This document shows, one piece after another, positions 1-7,260 of a stretch of DNA of 64,000 nt. Every line of letters begins with the position of its first letter. Position 1 is the first letter of the stretch. The stretch is from NCBI GenBank assembly GCA_014860575.1, contig JACZJK010000052.1, forward strand, positions 62,001 to 126,000. The letters run 5' to 3'. A model generated the notes under the pieces. That model had not been told where the DNA came from. It did not search any database and worked only from the letters and a program-made list of their open reading frames with translations. The stretch is from Bacteroidales bacterium (GTDB taxonomy: Bacteria; Bacteroidota; Bacteroidia; Bacteroidales; JAAYJT01). The position numbers were made by a program, and so were the translations under genes.

Positions 1-297
1 CGGGATTTTTGTGATACAATCATTGGAGTTAATATCAATCACAGCGGACCACTTGAGAAAATTCATGGAATGAAAGAGATCGTTGAAAGATCCCTTCGGC
101 TTGCGATTGAAAGCAACATAAAAGAGAATATGAGAGTTTGCGATATAATGATTCAACCGGAAGAAATGAAAGGAATAAGCACCTTCGAATTTCGCAGGGC
201 CGATGAGATTTACCAGATTGGTTTTGATGCTACCGAGGAAATGATGCCGGAAATTCGTAACAAACTTGGCCAAAGTCATTCAGAGATTTCCATTTAA
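1..297 (+). CDS. Patatin-like phospholipase, C-terminal fragment
   Basis: The reading frame is open from the first base of the window, so this is the 3' end of a longer gene and its start lies outside. The visible 98 residues read GVNINHSG near residue 9, then CDIMIQP near residue 47 and FRRADEIYQIGFDAT near residue 65. This pattern (a predicted 'DI-x-I-x-P' strand followed by a helix with ADEIYxIG) is typical of the C-terminal part of bacterial patatin-like serine lipases of the RssA/YchK type. The catalytic GxSxG and DG motifs would lie upstream and cannot be checked. The gene ends 12 bp before the convergent acyl-CoA reductase gene. The family call is fairly firm; the substrate is unknown. 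Confidence 0.7.
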   Translation, partial: RDFCDTIIGVNINHSGPLEKIHGMKEIVERSLRLAIESNIKENMRVCDIMIQPEEMKGISTFEFRRADEIYQIGFDATEEMMPEIRNKLGQSHSEISI

Positions 298-309
298 TTC
301 CCATGAAGA

Positions 310-1386
310 TCAGCTCTTCAAGTCGGCAATAAATTTAATCGTATCTACTCCATCAGCGTAATCCTCAAGCCCGGGTTGCTGGGTTTGACCAAAAGCAATC
401 GTAGCAAACGGCAGTTTCATCTCACTTACAATACATTGGATCTGATCCTGGCATTCCTCAAGGTTTTGAACCAATTCATCCAGACTTTCATAAAACTCAT
501 AATTGAGCGTGGCCACCGGTGATGCAATTGCAGTTGAGTTTTTCAGGATCAAAAAACCATTATCAAGGAAAACACCCTGTTGCAAGTTGTACAATGCCAT
601 GTTATGCTTATAATTGTTCATATACGGTTCATGCTCCTTAACATAAGAAGATGCTTCAAAAGCCTTGATTAAGTTTGAAAAATTGTACCCTACAGGTACT
701 AACAACTTTGAAATATTCCTGCAACCCAGCCCGAAATACAAAAAAACATCTTTTGCAAGTGCATCAAGCTGGTCTTGGGTTTCGTTTCCGAACAACACCG
801 CCAAACCATTGCGGTTATTCCTGAAAATATGCGGCAAGCTGCTATAGTGATATTCAAAATACCGCAAGGTGTTATTACTGCCGGTGGCGATGATTGCTGT
901 TGCATTTGCAATCGGTTCGCTAGTAAATTCAATTCTATCTTCAAATGAATTATCAATAGCAGACAAGATTTTCGCCAGTGCCGGAAGCAGGTAAGGATCA
1001 TCGGAAGATAACTTTCCTGTAAAATTGGCTCCCGACATCAATACGCACAAAAAATCATGAAATCCCACTGCCGGGATATTTCCAGCCATAATCACACCAA
1101 TTCTGATTCTTCGTTCTTCTGATGGTTCAATAATCTGGTACTGGTTTAACCATAAGTTCAGGTTCTGCTCCGTAAGCATCTGACCAATTGCTTGAATGGC
1201 ATGTTCAATATGCTTTTTGGTGAACCAGGGATTATGCTCCAATGATTGCTCAATGCTGTCATTAAGAATCTTGTGCATGCCTGAATATTTACCCGCCTGT
1301 TTTGGTTCTTCCTGCAATTGAAAATGTTCGGTGATAAATTCACCAAGTAAGGTAAAGGCCTTTATGTTTTGATTGTGGTCTGACAT
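310..1386 (-). CDS. LuxC-type acyl-CoA reductase family protein
   Basis: A 358-residue protein with the LuxC/aldehyde dehydrogenase-like fold signature. It has a nucleotide-binding stretch GVIMAGNIPAVGFHD (about residues 97-111), the ATGSNNT segment (about residue 167) and the likely catalytic cysteine at residue 222 in GLGCRNISKL. LuxC proteins reduce fatty acyl-CoA to the aldehyde with NADPH; in Bacteroidota this single-domain form is common without any lux operon, so luminescence is not implied. The gene is convergent with the patatin-like gene and divergent from serC, with 208 bp between. The ATG is preceded by only a weak purine stretch, as is usual in this phylum. The physiological acyl donor is unknown. 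Confidence 0.8.
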   Translation of the reverse strand: MSDHNQNIKAFTLLGEFITEHFQLQEEPKQAGKYSGMHKILNDSIEQSLEHNPWFTKKHIEHAIQAIGQMLTEQNLNLWLNQYQIIEPSEERRIRIGVIMAGNIPAVGFHDFLCVLMSGANFTGKLSSDDPYLLPALAKILSAIDNSFEDRIEFTSEPIANATAIIATGSNNTLRYFEYHYSSLPHIFRNNRNGLAVLFGNETQDQLDALAKDVFLYFGLGCRNISKLLVPVGYNFSNLIKAFEASSYVKEHEPYMNNYKHNMALYNLQQGVFLDNGFLILKNSTAIASPVATLNYEFYESLDELVQNLEECQDQIQCIVSEMKLPFATIAFGQTQQPGLEDYADGVDTIKFIADLKS

Positions 1387-1594
1387 TGCAATGAACCCGT
1401 TATAATTGTTTTGCTTGCAAAGCTAAGCATCATGAGCCAAAGCGCTTACATTTATTATCCTGGAATATGGCTGGCTGAAAAGAATTATCTTTTGAAGTTC
1501 CAATCGGTATTCACAGAAAACATATATTTTTGCTTATGGTTTGAAACGGCTAAAAAGCTCACATACATTTATAAACCCTTAATTTTTATTAGTC

Positions 1595-2665
1595 ATGAAG
1601 AAACATAATTTTAATGCCGGGCCTTCAATCTTACCGCGCATCGCCATCGAAAACACTGCTAATGCAATTCTTGATCTTAACGGCAGTGGACTTTCCATTC
1701 TTGAGATCTCACATCGCAGTAAGGATTTTCAGGCCATTATTGATGAAGCAGTAGCCTTATTCAAAGAATTGTTGAATATTCCTGAAGGCTATCATGTGCT
1801 TTTCCTGGGTGGTGGTGCAAGCATACAATTCTGCATGCTGCCTTACAACCTGATGAAAACCAAAGCTGCCTACCTCGAAACCGGTGTTTGGGCGAAAAAA
1901 GCAATAAAAGAAGCCAAACTTTTCGGAGAAGTGAAGGTGGTTGGTTCGTCATCTGACAAGAATTTCAACTACATACCAAAGAATTATGAGATCCCGGCTG
2001 ATGCTGATTACTTCCACTTCACATCTAATAATACTATTTACGGAACCGAAATTCATAACGACCCAGATTGCCCGGTTGTGATGGTTGCTGATATGTCGTC
2101 TGATATTCTGAGCCGCCCGATTGATATATCAAAATATGGGATTATTTATGGTGGCGCTCAAAAAAATGCAGGACCTGCCGGCGTTACTTTTGTAATCATC
2201 AGGGAGGATATACTAGGCAAAGTGGAAAGGGCAATCCCGAGCATGCTGGATTATAGAATCCATATTGCTGAAGGTTCAATGTTTAACACACCTCCTTGCA
2301 TTTCAATCTTTACGGTGAAAGAAACCCTGAAATGGGTGAAAGAAATTGGCGGTGTTGCAAAAATGAAAGAAATTAACTGGGACAAAGCCAACCTACTCTA
2401 CGGTGCCATTGATAACAGTAAAATGTTTGTAGGAACCGCCGAAAAAGAAGCACGTTCGGTTATGAATATTTGCTTCGTTATGAAAGAGCAGTACAAGGAC
2501 AAAGAAGCTGATTTTATCAGTTTTGCGCAATCAAAAGGTATGATCGGCCTCAAAGGCCACCGCTCCGTTGGTGGTTTCCGCGCTTCGCTATACAATGCCA
2601 TGCCAAAAGACAGTGTTCAGGCATTGATTGATGTTATGCACGAATTTGAAAAAATGCACTCTTAA
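1595..2665 (+). CDS. serC: Phosphoserine aminotransferase
   Basis: A 356-residue class V PLP-dependent aminotransferase that converts 3-phosphohydroxypyruvate and glutamate to phosphoserine and 2-oxoglutarate in serine synthesis. It begins [10 protein letters not shown], the SerC N-terminal signature, has [10 protein letters not shown] (about residues 70-79) for phosphate/cofactor contact, and the PLP lysine at about residue 190 in [12 protein letters not shown]. The C-terminal [16 protein letters not shown] is also diagnostic. Length matches the family. It lies 199 bp upstream of serA in the same direction, and a perfect 13-bp inverted repeat and a separate serA promoter lie between, so the two genes can be transcribed independently. 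Confidence 0.96.
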   Translation: MKKHNFNAGPSILPRIAIENTANAILDLNGSGLSILEISHRSKDFQAIIDEAVALFKELLNIPEGYHVLFLGGGASIQFCMLPYNLMKTKAAYLETGVWAKKAIKEAKLFGEVKVVGSSSDKNFNYIPKNYEIPADADYFHFTSNNTIYGTEIHNDPDCPVVMVADMSSDILSRPIDISKYGIIYGGAQKNAGPAGVTFVIIREDILGKVERAIPSMLDYRIHIAEGSMFNTPPCISIFTVKETLKWVKEIGGVAKMKEINWDKANLLYGAIDNSKMFVGTAEKEARSVMNICFVMKEQYKDKEADFISFAQSKGMIGLKGHRSVGGFRASLYNAMPKDSVQALIDVMHEFEKMHS

Positions 2666-2680
2666 ACCTCTTTGCCAGAT

Positions 2681-2743
2681 ATTCCGGGTTGTATTTTTTG
2701 GGACAATTTTCAGTTAAAATGCTTCAAGTTTACAACCCGGAAT
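2681..2743. repeat. Perfect 13-bp inverted repeat between serC and serA
   Basis: ATTCCGGGTTGTA at 2681-2693 is matched exactly by TACAACCCGGAAT at 2731-2743, with a 37-base loop. It begins 16 bp after the serC stop. No T-run follows the right arm, so it is not a classical terminator; it may be an mRNA-stabilising or attenuating hairpin or a protein-binding pair of half sites. The repeat is seen directly; any role is inference. Confidence 0.6.
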
Positions 2744-2789
2744 TCTTATTTCATCAATTAAATTATTGATATTCAGCGAATAATACAAA

Positions 2790-2821
2790 TTTGGTTTCAG
2801 CACTCTATTTCCCTATATTTG
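2790..2821 (+). promoter_or_regulatory. Bacteroidota-type promoter for serA
   Basis: TTTG at 2790-2793 and TATATTTG at 2814-2821 are separated by 20 bases, matching the phylum's -33/-7 consensus (TTG, 17-23 bases, TAnnTTTG). Transcription would begin near 2827, giving a leader of roughly 38 bases before the serA ATG at 2865. Confidence 0.65.
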
Positions 2822-2864
2822 AACCATCATTTTTACTCATAAATAACATCTAAAAATACTCGTC

Positions 2865-3785
2865 ATGACAAAAGTTTTAGTTGCTACAGACAAACCTTTT
2901 GCCCCTGTTGCAGTAAAAGGGATCAGAAAAATTATTGAAGTTGCAGGTTTTGAACTCGCCCTGCTCGAAAAATACACCGATCATAATGATCTTATCAACG
3001 CTGTTTCTGATGTTGATGCCCTGATCATCAGGAGCGACAATGTAAATCGCCAGGTAATAGAAGCAGCCAAGAAACTGAAAATCGTGGTTCGTGCCGGTGC
3101 CGGATTTGATAATATTGACCTTGCAGCTGCCACTGAAAACAAGGTGGTTGCCATGAACACTCCCGGACAGAATTCCAATGCAGTTGCCGAACTTGCATTG
3201 GGTATGATGGTATACTTTGCACGCAAACAATTCAACGGCTCGTCGGGAACCGAACTTCTGGGTAAAACCCTGGGCATTCATGCATATGGAAATGTAGGCA
3301 AATGTGTTGCCAGGATTGCCAAAGGCTTCAGTATGAAAGTGTATGCTTTTGATCCTTTTGTTTCCAGGTCTGAAATTGAAAAGGATGATGTAGAGTACAT
3401 TTCAACGGTTGAAGAGCTCTATGCCAGCAGCCAGTATGTTTCATTGAACATCCCGGCCAATGCCAAAACCAAACAATCTATCAATTTTGAGCTTTTGTCA
3501 AAAATGCCCGAAGGTGCAATCCTTGTGAACACTGCCCGCAAAGAGGTGATTGATGAAGACGGATTGCTGAAAATGTTTGCCGAAAGAAAAGACTTTGGAT
3601 ATTTATCGGATATTGCCCCTGATTGCAAAGACAAGATCGAAGCTGAATTCCCAGGCAGGTCTTTTTTCACACCTAAAAAAATGGGCGCTCAAACATCCGA
3701 GGCGAACATCAATGCAGGCCTTGCTGCTGCAACACAAATTGTAAACTTCATATTACAAGGCGACGATACATTTAAGGTAAACTAA
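2865..3785 (+). CDS. serA: D-3-phosphoglycerate dehydrogenase, short type IIIK form
   Basis: A 306-residue D-2-hydroxyacid dehydrogenase that oxidises 3-phosphoglycerate to 3-phosphohydroxypyruvate, the step before SerC. The substrate domain is followed by the NAD site GKTLGIHAYGNVG (about residues 129-141), the conserved Arg225 in NTARKEV, and the acidic catalytic region near residue 250. The usual active-site His is replaced: the segment reads TPKKMGAQT (Lys271/Lys272). A Lys here defines the type IIIK class described for Entamoeba and Bacteroides PGDH. There is no C-terminal ACT domain, so feedback control by serine binding of the E. coli type is not expected. Its promoter is at 2790-2821. 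Confidence 0.93.
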   Translation: MTKVLVATDKPFAPVAVKGIRKIIEVAGFELALLEKYTDHNDLINAVSDVDALIIRSDNVNRQVIEAAKKLKIVVRAGAGFDNIDLAAATENKVVAMNTPGQNSNAVAELALGMMVYFARKQFNGSSGTELLGKTLGIHAYGNVGKCVARIAKGFSMKVYAFDPFVSRSEIEKDDVEYISTVEELYASSQYVSLNIPANAKTKQSINFELLSKMPEGAILVNTARKEVIDEDGLLKMFAERKDFGYLSDIAPDCKDKIEAEFPGRSFFTPKKMGAQTSEANINAGLAAATQIVNFILQGDDTFKVN

Positions 3786-3834
3786 CTTGAACATTACTAT
3801 TCTCCGCTGGTTCATAAATCAATAATCTAAAACT

Positions 3835-4242
3835 ATGGAAGCTGAACTCGACAGACCAATTTCTTTCTTCCGGTTCGAAGACCTAAGGGTCTATCATAAA
3901 GCTCTTGATTACATTGCCTGGGTGCATGAACGTGGAGCGAATTTTTATGATACCGATAAAGGCATTTTATCTACACGATTTTGTCATGCCGCCCAAAGCA
4001 TCGGGCTGAACATCGCCGAAGGTTCCGCCAGAAACAAGAGCCAGTTCATCTACTACCTGAAGATGGGGAAAAGTTCGCTTCGCGATTGTCTGGTTTTTAC
4101 ATCCCTGGCGCGGCAGCTTGGCTATATAAACGAAGAGGAGGAAGAGTATTCGCGTTCGCAGCTCATGGAAATGACAAAAATGCTTGGCGCGTTGATCGGC
4201 TCACTGCAAAAGGCAGGCGGAGTAGACGAAGACCCGGATTAA
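3835..4242 (+). CDS. Four-helix bundle protein (S23/23S rRNA IVS family)
   Basis: A 135-residue helical protein matching the 'four helix bundle protein' family first noted as ORFs within 23S rRNA intervening sequences. Diagnostic stretches are FEDLRVYHKALDY (about residues 17-29), QSIGLNIAEGSARNK (about 55-69) and the C-terminal helix with LIGSLQK. Stand-alone copies such as this one are scattered widely in bacterial genomes and their function is not established. It sits 49 bp after serA, so it is probably co-transcribed with it, and is followed at once by a strong terminator (4251-4276). The N-terminal 11 residues (MEAELDRPISF) precede the usual family start. There is no rRNA nearby, so it is not an IVS here. 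Confidence 0.85.
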   Translation: MEAELDRPISFFRFEDLRVYHKALDYIAWVHERGANFYDTDKGILSTRFCHAAQSIGLNIAEGSARNKSQFIYYLKMGKSSLRDCLVFTSLARQLGYINEEEEEYSRSQLMEMTKMLGALIGSLQKAGGVDEDPD

Positions 4243-4250
4243 TTTTTATG

Positions 4251-4276
4251 AAAGCCGCTGATACGCGGCTTTTTTC
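4251..4276 (+). terminator. Rho-independent terminator after the serA-S23 unit
   Basis: AAAGCCGC (4251-4258) pairs with GCGGCTTT (4265-4272) around a 6-base loop and runs into a T-tract. It closes the transcript just downstream of the four-helix protein gene. Confidence 0.85.
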
Positions 4277-4395
4277 TTGCTTTCCCATGCAATACGCTTG
4301 CTGCCGGGTTTACGGTTTCATTCCTTTTCGTACATTTGAACCCCAAATAATTTGTTGAAACAAATCTCAATCATTAACATCTAAAATCACTCTTT

Positions 4396-5643
4396 ATGGC
4401 TGTATTGAAAGCATTCAAAGGCCTCAGGCCACCAAAGGAAATCGCAAAAGATCTCGCATCACGACCCTACGATGTGCTTAATTCAGTGGAGGCAAGGCAG
4501 GAAGCGGCAGGAAACGAGTACTCCCTGCTTCATATCATAAAACCAGAAATTGATCTGCCGGTTGAATTTGATATACACTCACAACCTGTGTACGACAAGG
4601 CAAAAGAAAATTTTGAGCTGTTCCGATCCAAAGGCTATTTGGTTCCCGACTCTGAAGCATATTTCTATATTTATGCCCAAACCATGAACGGGAAAACGCA
4701 ATATGGTATCGTAGGCTGTGCGTCGGTTGAGGATTATCTGAACAACGTGATCAAAAAACATGAGCTCACCAGGCCCGATAAGGAAGAAGACCGCATGAAG
4801 CATGTTCGCATTACCAATGCCAATATGGAGCCGGTTTTCTTCAGTTATCCTGCACAAGCCGCCATTGACAAGATTGTTTCAGGTATCGTTCAGAACCAAA
4901 AGCCGGAGTATGATTTTGTTGCTGACGATGGTGTTGGACATCATTTTTGGGTGATCCGAGATAAAGCTACCAATGCAGCAATAACAACCCTCTTTGCCGG
5001 CGTGCCTTCCTTTTATGTGGCTGATGGCCATCATCGCACTGCCGCCGCCGCATTGGTGGGCAATGAGAAGAAAAAGAACAACCCCAATCATCAGGGCGAT
5101 GAGGAATATAACTTCTTCCTTGCCGTGCTCTTTCCTGATGATCAACTTACAATTATTGATTACAACAGGGTGGTAACTGACCTGAATGGCCTGGACAGTG
5201 CAACGTTTCTCAAAAAACTGGAAGATGTATTTGTGGTCGAACCCAAAGGCACAACTACATGCGGGCCCGACCGTTTGCATAATTTCGGCATGTACCTCGA
5301 TGGCAATTGGTATTCATTAACAGCAAAGCCAGGCACTTTCAACGATCTGGACCCGATTGGCGTGCTGGATGTAACAATACTCTCGCAAAAGGTGCTGGAT
5401 GAAATCCTGGATATCAAAAACCTGAGAACCAGCAAGCGCGTTGATTTTGTTGGTGGCATCCGTGGCTTGGGCGAACTTGAAAAACGAGTTTACAGTGGCG
5501 AGATGAAAGCCGCTTTTGCCCTTTTCCCGGTTTCCATGCAGCAATTGATTGACATTGCTGACACCGGCAACATCATGCCTCCGAAAACAACCTGGTTCGA
5601 ACCCAAACTGCGCAGCGGGTTGGTGGTGCATCTACTTGATTGA
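4396..5643 (+). CDS. DUF1015 family protein
   Basis: A 415-residue protein of the DUF1015 family. It starts with FKGLRPPKEIAKDLASRPYDVL (about residues 8-29), the family's conserved opening, and contains FYVADGHHRTAAAALVG (about residues 206-222), the most conserved DUF1015 block, with a His-His pair. Proteins of this family are very often encoded beside serA/serC in Bacteroidota and some archaea, as here, which suggests a link to serine or phosphoserine metabolism. An archaeal relative has been described as a serine kinase (SbnI/SerK-like ParB-related group), but I cannot confirm that activity here. The gene is preceded by a possible -7 element TACATTTG at 4331-4338 without a clear -33 box. 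Confidence 0.85.
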   Translation: MAVLKAFKGLRPPKEIAKDLASRPYDVLNSVEARQEAAGNEYSLLHIIKPEIDLPVEFDIHSQPVYDKAKENFELFRSKGYLVPDSEAYFYIYAQTMNGKTQYGIVGCASVEDYLNNVIKKHELTRPDKEEDRMKHVRITNANMEPVFFSYPAQAAIDKIVSGIVQNQKPEYDFVADDGVGHHFWVIRDKATNAAITTLFAGVPSFYVADGHHRTAAAALVGNEKKKNNPNHQGDEEYNFFLAVLFPDDQLTIIDYNRVVTDLNGLDSATFLKKLEDVFVVEPKGTTTCGPDRLHNFGMYLDGNWYSLTAKPGTFNDLDPIGVLDVTILSQKVLDEILDIKNLRTSKRVDFVGGIRGLGELEKRVYSGEMKAAFALFPVSMQQLIDIADTGNIMPPKTTWFEPKLRSGLVVHLLD

Positions 5644-5790
5644 TAAAAAGTTGGCAGTTGGCAATCGGCAGTTGGCAAACTTTCAAATGCTCTATACACC
5701 CTCAACCACTAAACTCTCTAAACTTCTAAACACCCTAAATCTCTAAACCCTCTAAACATTCTAAACCCTCTATAACAGATACTAAACCCT
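5644..5790. repeat. Intergenic word-repeat island (GGCAGTTGGC and CTAAACCCT words)
   Basis: After the DUF1015 stop the sequence consists of two degenerate tandem arrays: copies of (T)TGGCAGTTGGCA at about 5650-5680, then ten or so variants of a CTAAACCCTCT-like word at about 5700-5790, resembling a telomere-type repeat. There is no reading frame of interest. Similar islands with other words occur at 7139-7260, 8235-8380, 12891-12917, 18540-18662 and 25887-25921. Confidence 0.7.
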
Positions 5791-5797
5791 CAAAGAA

Positions 5798-5968
5798 ATG
5801 GAATTCACAGAAATCGTCCTAAAAACCATCAGCGGCAAGCCCATGAAAGCAGGCGAAATAGATGAAAAAGCAGGAGTTGAAAAATCAGACATTGAAAAAG
5901 CGATCAAAAAACTGAAGAAAGAAGAAAAGATCTGGTCGCCCAAGGTTTGTTTCTACGATGTCCGTTAG
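5798..5968 (+). CDS. Small winged-helix-like protein, 56 residues
   Basis: ATG at 5798 opens a 56-residue frame that ends in TAG at 5966-5968. The protein reads as helix (EIVLKTIS), turn with KPMKAGEIDEKAG, helix (EKSDIEKAIKKLKKEEKI) and a short beta hairpin (WSPKVCFYDV). That is the layout of a minimal winged helix-turn-helix, as in MarR/ArsR-like DNA-binding domains. Codon use is coherent and the lysine/glutamate-rich helices are not random sequence. It begins right after a repeat island, and its stop codon overlaps a 24-bp perfect palindrome. Whether it binds DNA is inference from the fold pattern alone. Confidence 0.65.
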   Translation: MEFTEIVLKTISGKPMKAGEIDEKAGVEKSDIEKAIKKLKKEEKIWSPKVCFYDVR

Positions 5969-5990
5969 AGACGCAATGCATTGCGTCTCT
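5967..5990. repeat. 24-bp perfect palindrome (AGAGACGCAATG and its complement)
   Basis: AGAGACGCAATG at 5967-5978 is followed directly by its exact reverse complement to 5990, and one more base pair extends it to 5966-5991. It contains the last two bases of the TAG stop of the 56-residue gene. There is no T-run, so it is not a typical terminator. Palindromes containing GACGCAATGCATTGCGTC are familiar as dispersed REP-like elements in several phyla; I recognise the word from memory only. Confidence 0.75.
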
Positions 5991-6041
5991 ACTTTGAATA
6001 TTGCCCCATTGGCTTTATAGGCGCTACACATTTTGACTAAT

Positions 6042-6077
6042 TAAAAAAAGGCTGCCCAATTCCGGGTGGCCTCTTTT
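6042..6077. terminator. Bidirectional terminator
   Basis: An A-tract, the stem AGGCTGCCC / GGGTGGCCT (nine pairs, two of them G-U type) with a 6-base loop, and a T-tract. Both sides have the U-run needed, so it can end the plus-strand transcript of the 56-residue gene and the minus-strand transcript of the gene at 6106-6420. Confidence 0.75.
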
Positions 6078-6105
6078 TTTGTTTTCATTAAGCCAGGCAT
6101 ATCAA

Positions 6106-6420
6106 TCAGAGCCTGGTCACCAAGAGGTAATACTCTCCATCACGATCAATCCCGTCGTCATCACGGAAGCTACGCCTCAGTGAAGGATAGGTTTCCGAAA
6201 TATACAGGCTTACCTGGAAGCCTTTGAAAACATCTTCGAGTTGAATGTTGTTTTGTTCGGGGCTCAACTGAATAGCACACCGTCTGATTTCACTAAGTAA
6301 AGGCTTTGAAAATTTTATCATAGGTTCAATGATTGAAGGGTTGGTTATTGGATGTTGACAATCTATTTCGATTTCATTTGAAATACCAAATACGCTAGCA
6401 AATATAACACTTGACCACAA
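6106..6420 (-). CDS. Hypothetical exported protein, start uncertain
   Basis: No family recognised. The frame stays open upstream of the TTG at 6420 to a stop at 6445-6447, and the preceding residues (IYSFIAFLWSSVIFASVFG) look like a signal-peptide core. The true start is therefore probably the non-canonical ATT at 6439-6441, or the TTG at 6420 with a shortened leader; no ATG is available. The remainder (about 80 residues) contains two cysteines, in EIDCQHP and IRRCAIQL, and ends in YYLLVTRL. It is divergent from the YggS gene (52 bp) and terminated by the hairpin at 6042-6077, which supports a real gene. It could alternatively be a decayed gene that has lost its start. Confidence 0.45.
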   Translation of the reverse strand: MWSSVIFASVFGISNEIEIDCQHPITNPSIIEPMIKFSKPLLSEIRRCAIQLSPEQNNIQLEDVFKGFQVSLYISETYPSLRRSFRDDDGIDRDGEYYLLVTRL

Positions 6421-6472
6421 AAAAGCAATAAAGCTGTAAATTGGCTAAATTTGCAGGCTAAAAGCGAATAAA

Positions 6473-7138
6473 ATGAATGCCGCCGAAAATCTTAGCATAC
6501 TAAAGAACGAAATAGCTGAGCATGTCAAAATCATCGCCGTTTCCAAAACCCACACCCCATCCGAAATCCTGGAAGTATACAATTCCGGTCACCGTTTATT
6601 TGGTGAAAACCGCGCACAGGAACTGATAGATAAGCAACCGCAACTTCCGGATGATATTCAGTGGCATTTTATAGGGCATTTGCAAACCAACAAAGTAAAA
6701 TACATTGCTCCGTACGTGTCAATGTTTCACAGTATTGACAGCCTGAAATTATTAATAGAAATAAACAAACAAGCCAGCAAAAATCAGCGTGTGATTGATT
6801 GCCTGCTTCAATTCCATATTGCGCAGGAAGAAACTAAATTTGGCCTGAACCAGCAAGAAGCTGCTGAACTCCTGAACTCACAGGAATACAAATCCATGAA
6901 AAACATAAAGCTCAGGGGTGTGATGGGAATGGCTACTTTTACCGATGATATGGAATGGGTGAGGAAAGAGTTCAAAACATTAAAGGAATACTTTGTGTTT
7001 TTAAAAACAAACTACTTTGCTGCTGATGATGATTTCTCGGAAATTTCAATGGGCATGACCAGCGATTATATGGTTGCCATCGAAGAAGGCAGCACCATGG
7101 TTAGGATTGGAAGAGCGATATTTGGGGAAAGAGGTTGA
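6473..7138 (+). CDS. YggS family PLP homeostasis protein (PLPBP)
   Basis: A 221-residue member of the YggS/PROSC family, a PLP-binding TIM-barrel protein without known catalysis that buffers free pyridoxal phosphate and affects amino-acid pools. The PLP lysine is Lys25 in IIAVSKTHTP; other hallmarks are FGENRAQEL (about residues 43-51), WHFIGHLQTNKVK (about 64-76), FHIAQEETKFG and the C-terminal SMGMTSDYMVAIEEGSTMVRIGRAIFG. Full length for the family. A possible -7 box TAAATTTG lies at 6446-6453, only 20 bases before the ATG. It is followed by a word-repeat island. Confidence 0.95.
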   Translation: MNAAENLSILKNEIAEHVKIIAVSKTHTPSEILEVYNSGHRLFGENRAQELIDKQPQLPDDIQWHFIGHLQTNKVKYIAPYVSMFHSIDSLKLLIEINKQASKNQRVIDCLLQFHIAQEETKFGLNQQEAAELLNSQEYKSMKNIKLRGVMGMATFTDDMEWVRKEFKTLKEYFVFLKTNYFAADDDFSEISMGMTSDYMVAIEEGSTMVRIGRAIFGERG

Positions 7139-7260
7139 AAGGGACGGGGGACGAGTGGCGAGGGCCGAATGTAGAATGAGGATTTACGAATGCAGAATGG
7201 AAGAGTGACGATATTACGGGCTGTTCTTTTGAATTTTGAATTTGAATTTTGAATTTTTAA
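7139..7260. repeat. Intergenic word-repeat island ending in TTTTGAAT repeats
   Basis: Between the YggS stop and the exchanger ATG the DNA is made of short near-repeats: GACGGGGGACGAGTGGCGAGG, then GAATGTAGAATG / GAATGCAGAATGG, then four copies of a (T)TTTGAAT(T) word directly before the ATG at 7261. The exchanger gene has no recognisable ribosome site other than this A/T tract. Confidence 0.6.

Noticed and set aside
310-1386. LuxC-type reductase as part of a luminescence system
   Set aside because: No luxA/B/D/E-like genes are present; single LuxC-like reductases are common in this phylum.
1411-1608. 65-codon plus-strand frame in front of serC
   Set aside because: It overlaps the serC start, has no family likeness and fills what looks like the serC leader region.
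3835-4242. Four-helix protein as evidence of an rRNA intervening sequence
   Set aside because: There is no rRNA gene around it; stand-alone copies are common.
5700-5790. Telomere-like CTAAACCCT repeats taken as a chromosome end or CRISPR
   Set aside because: The words are degenerate, unevenly spaced and without spacers; genes continue on both sides, so it is a simple intergenic repeat.
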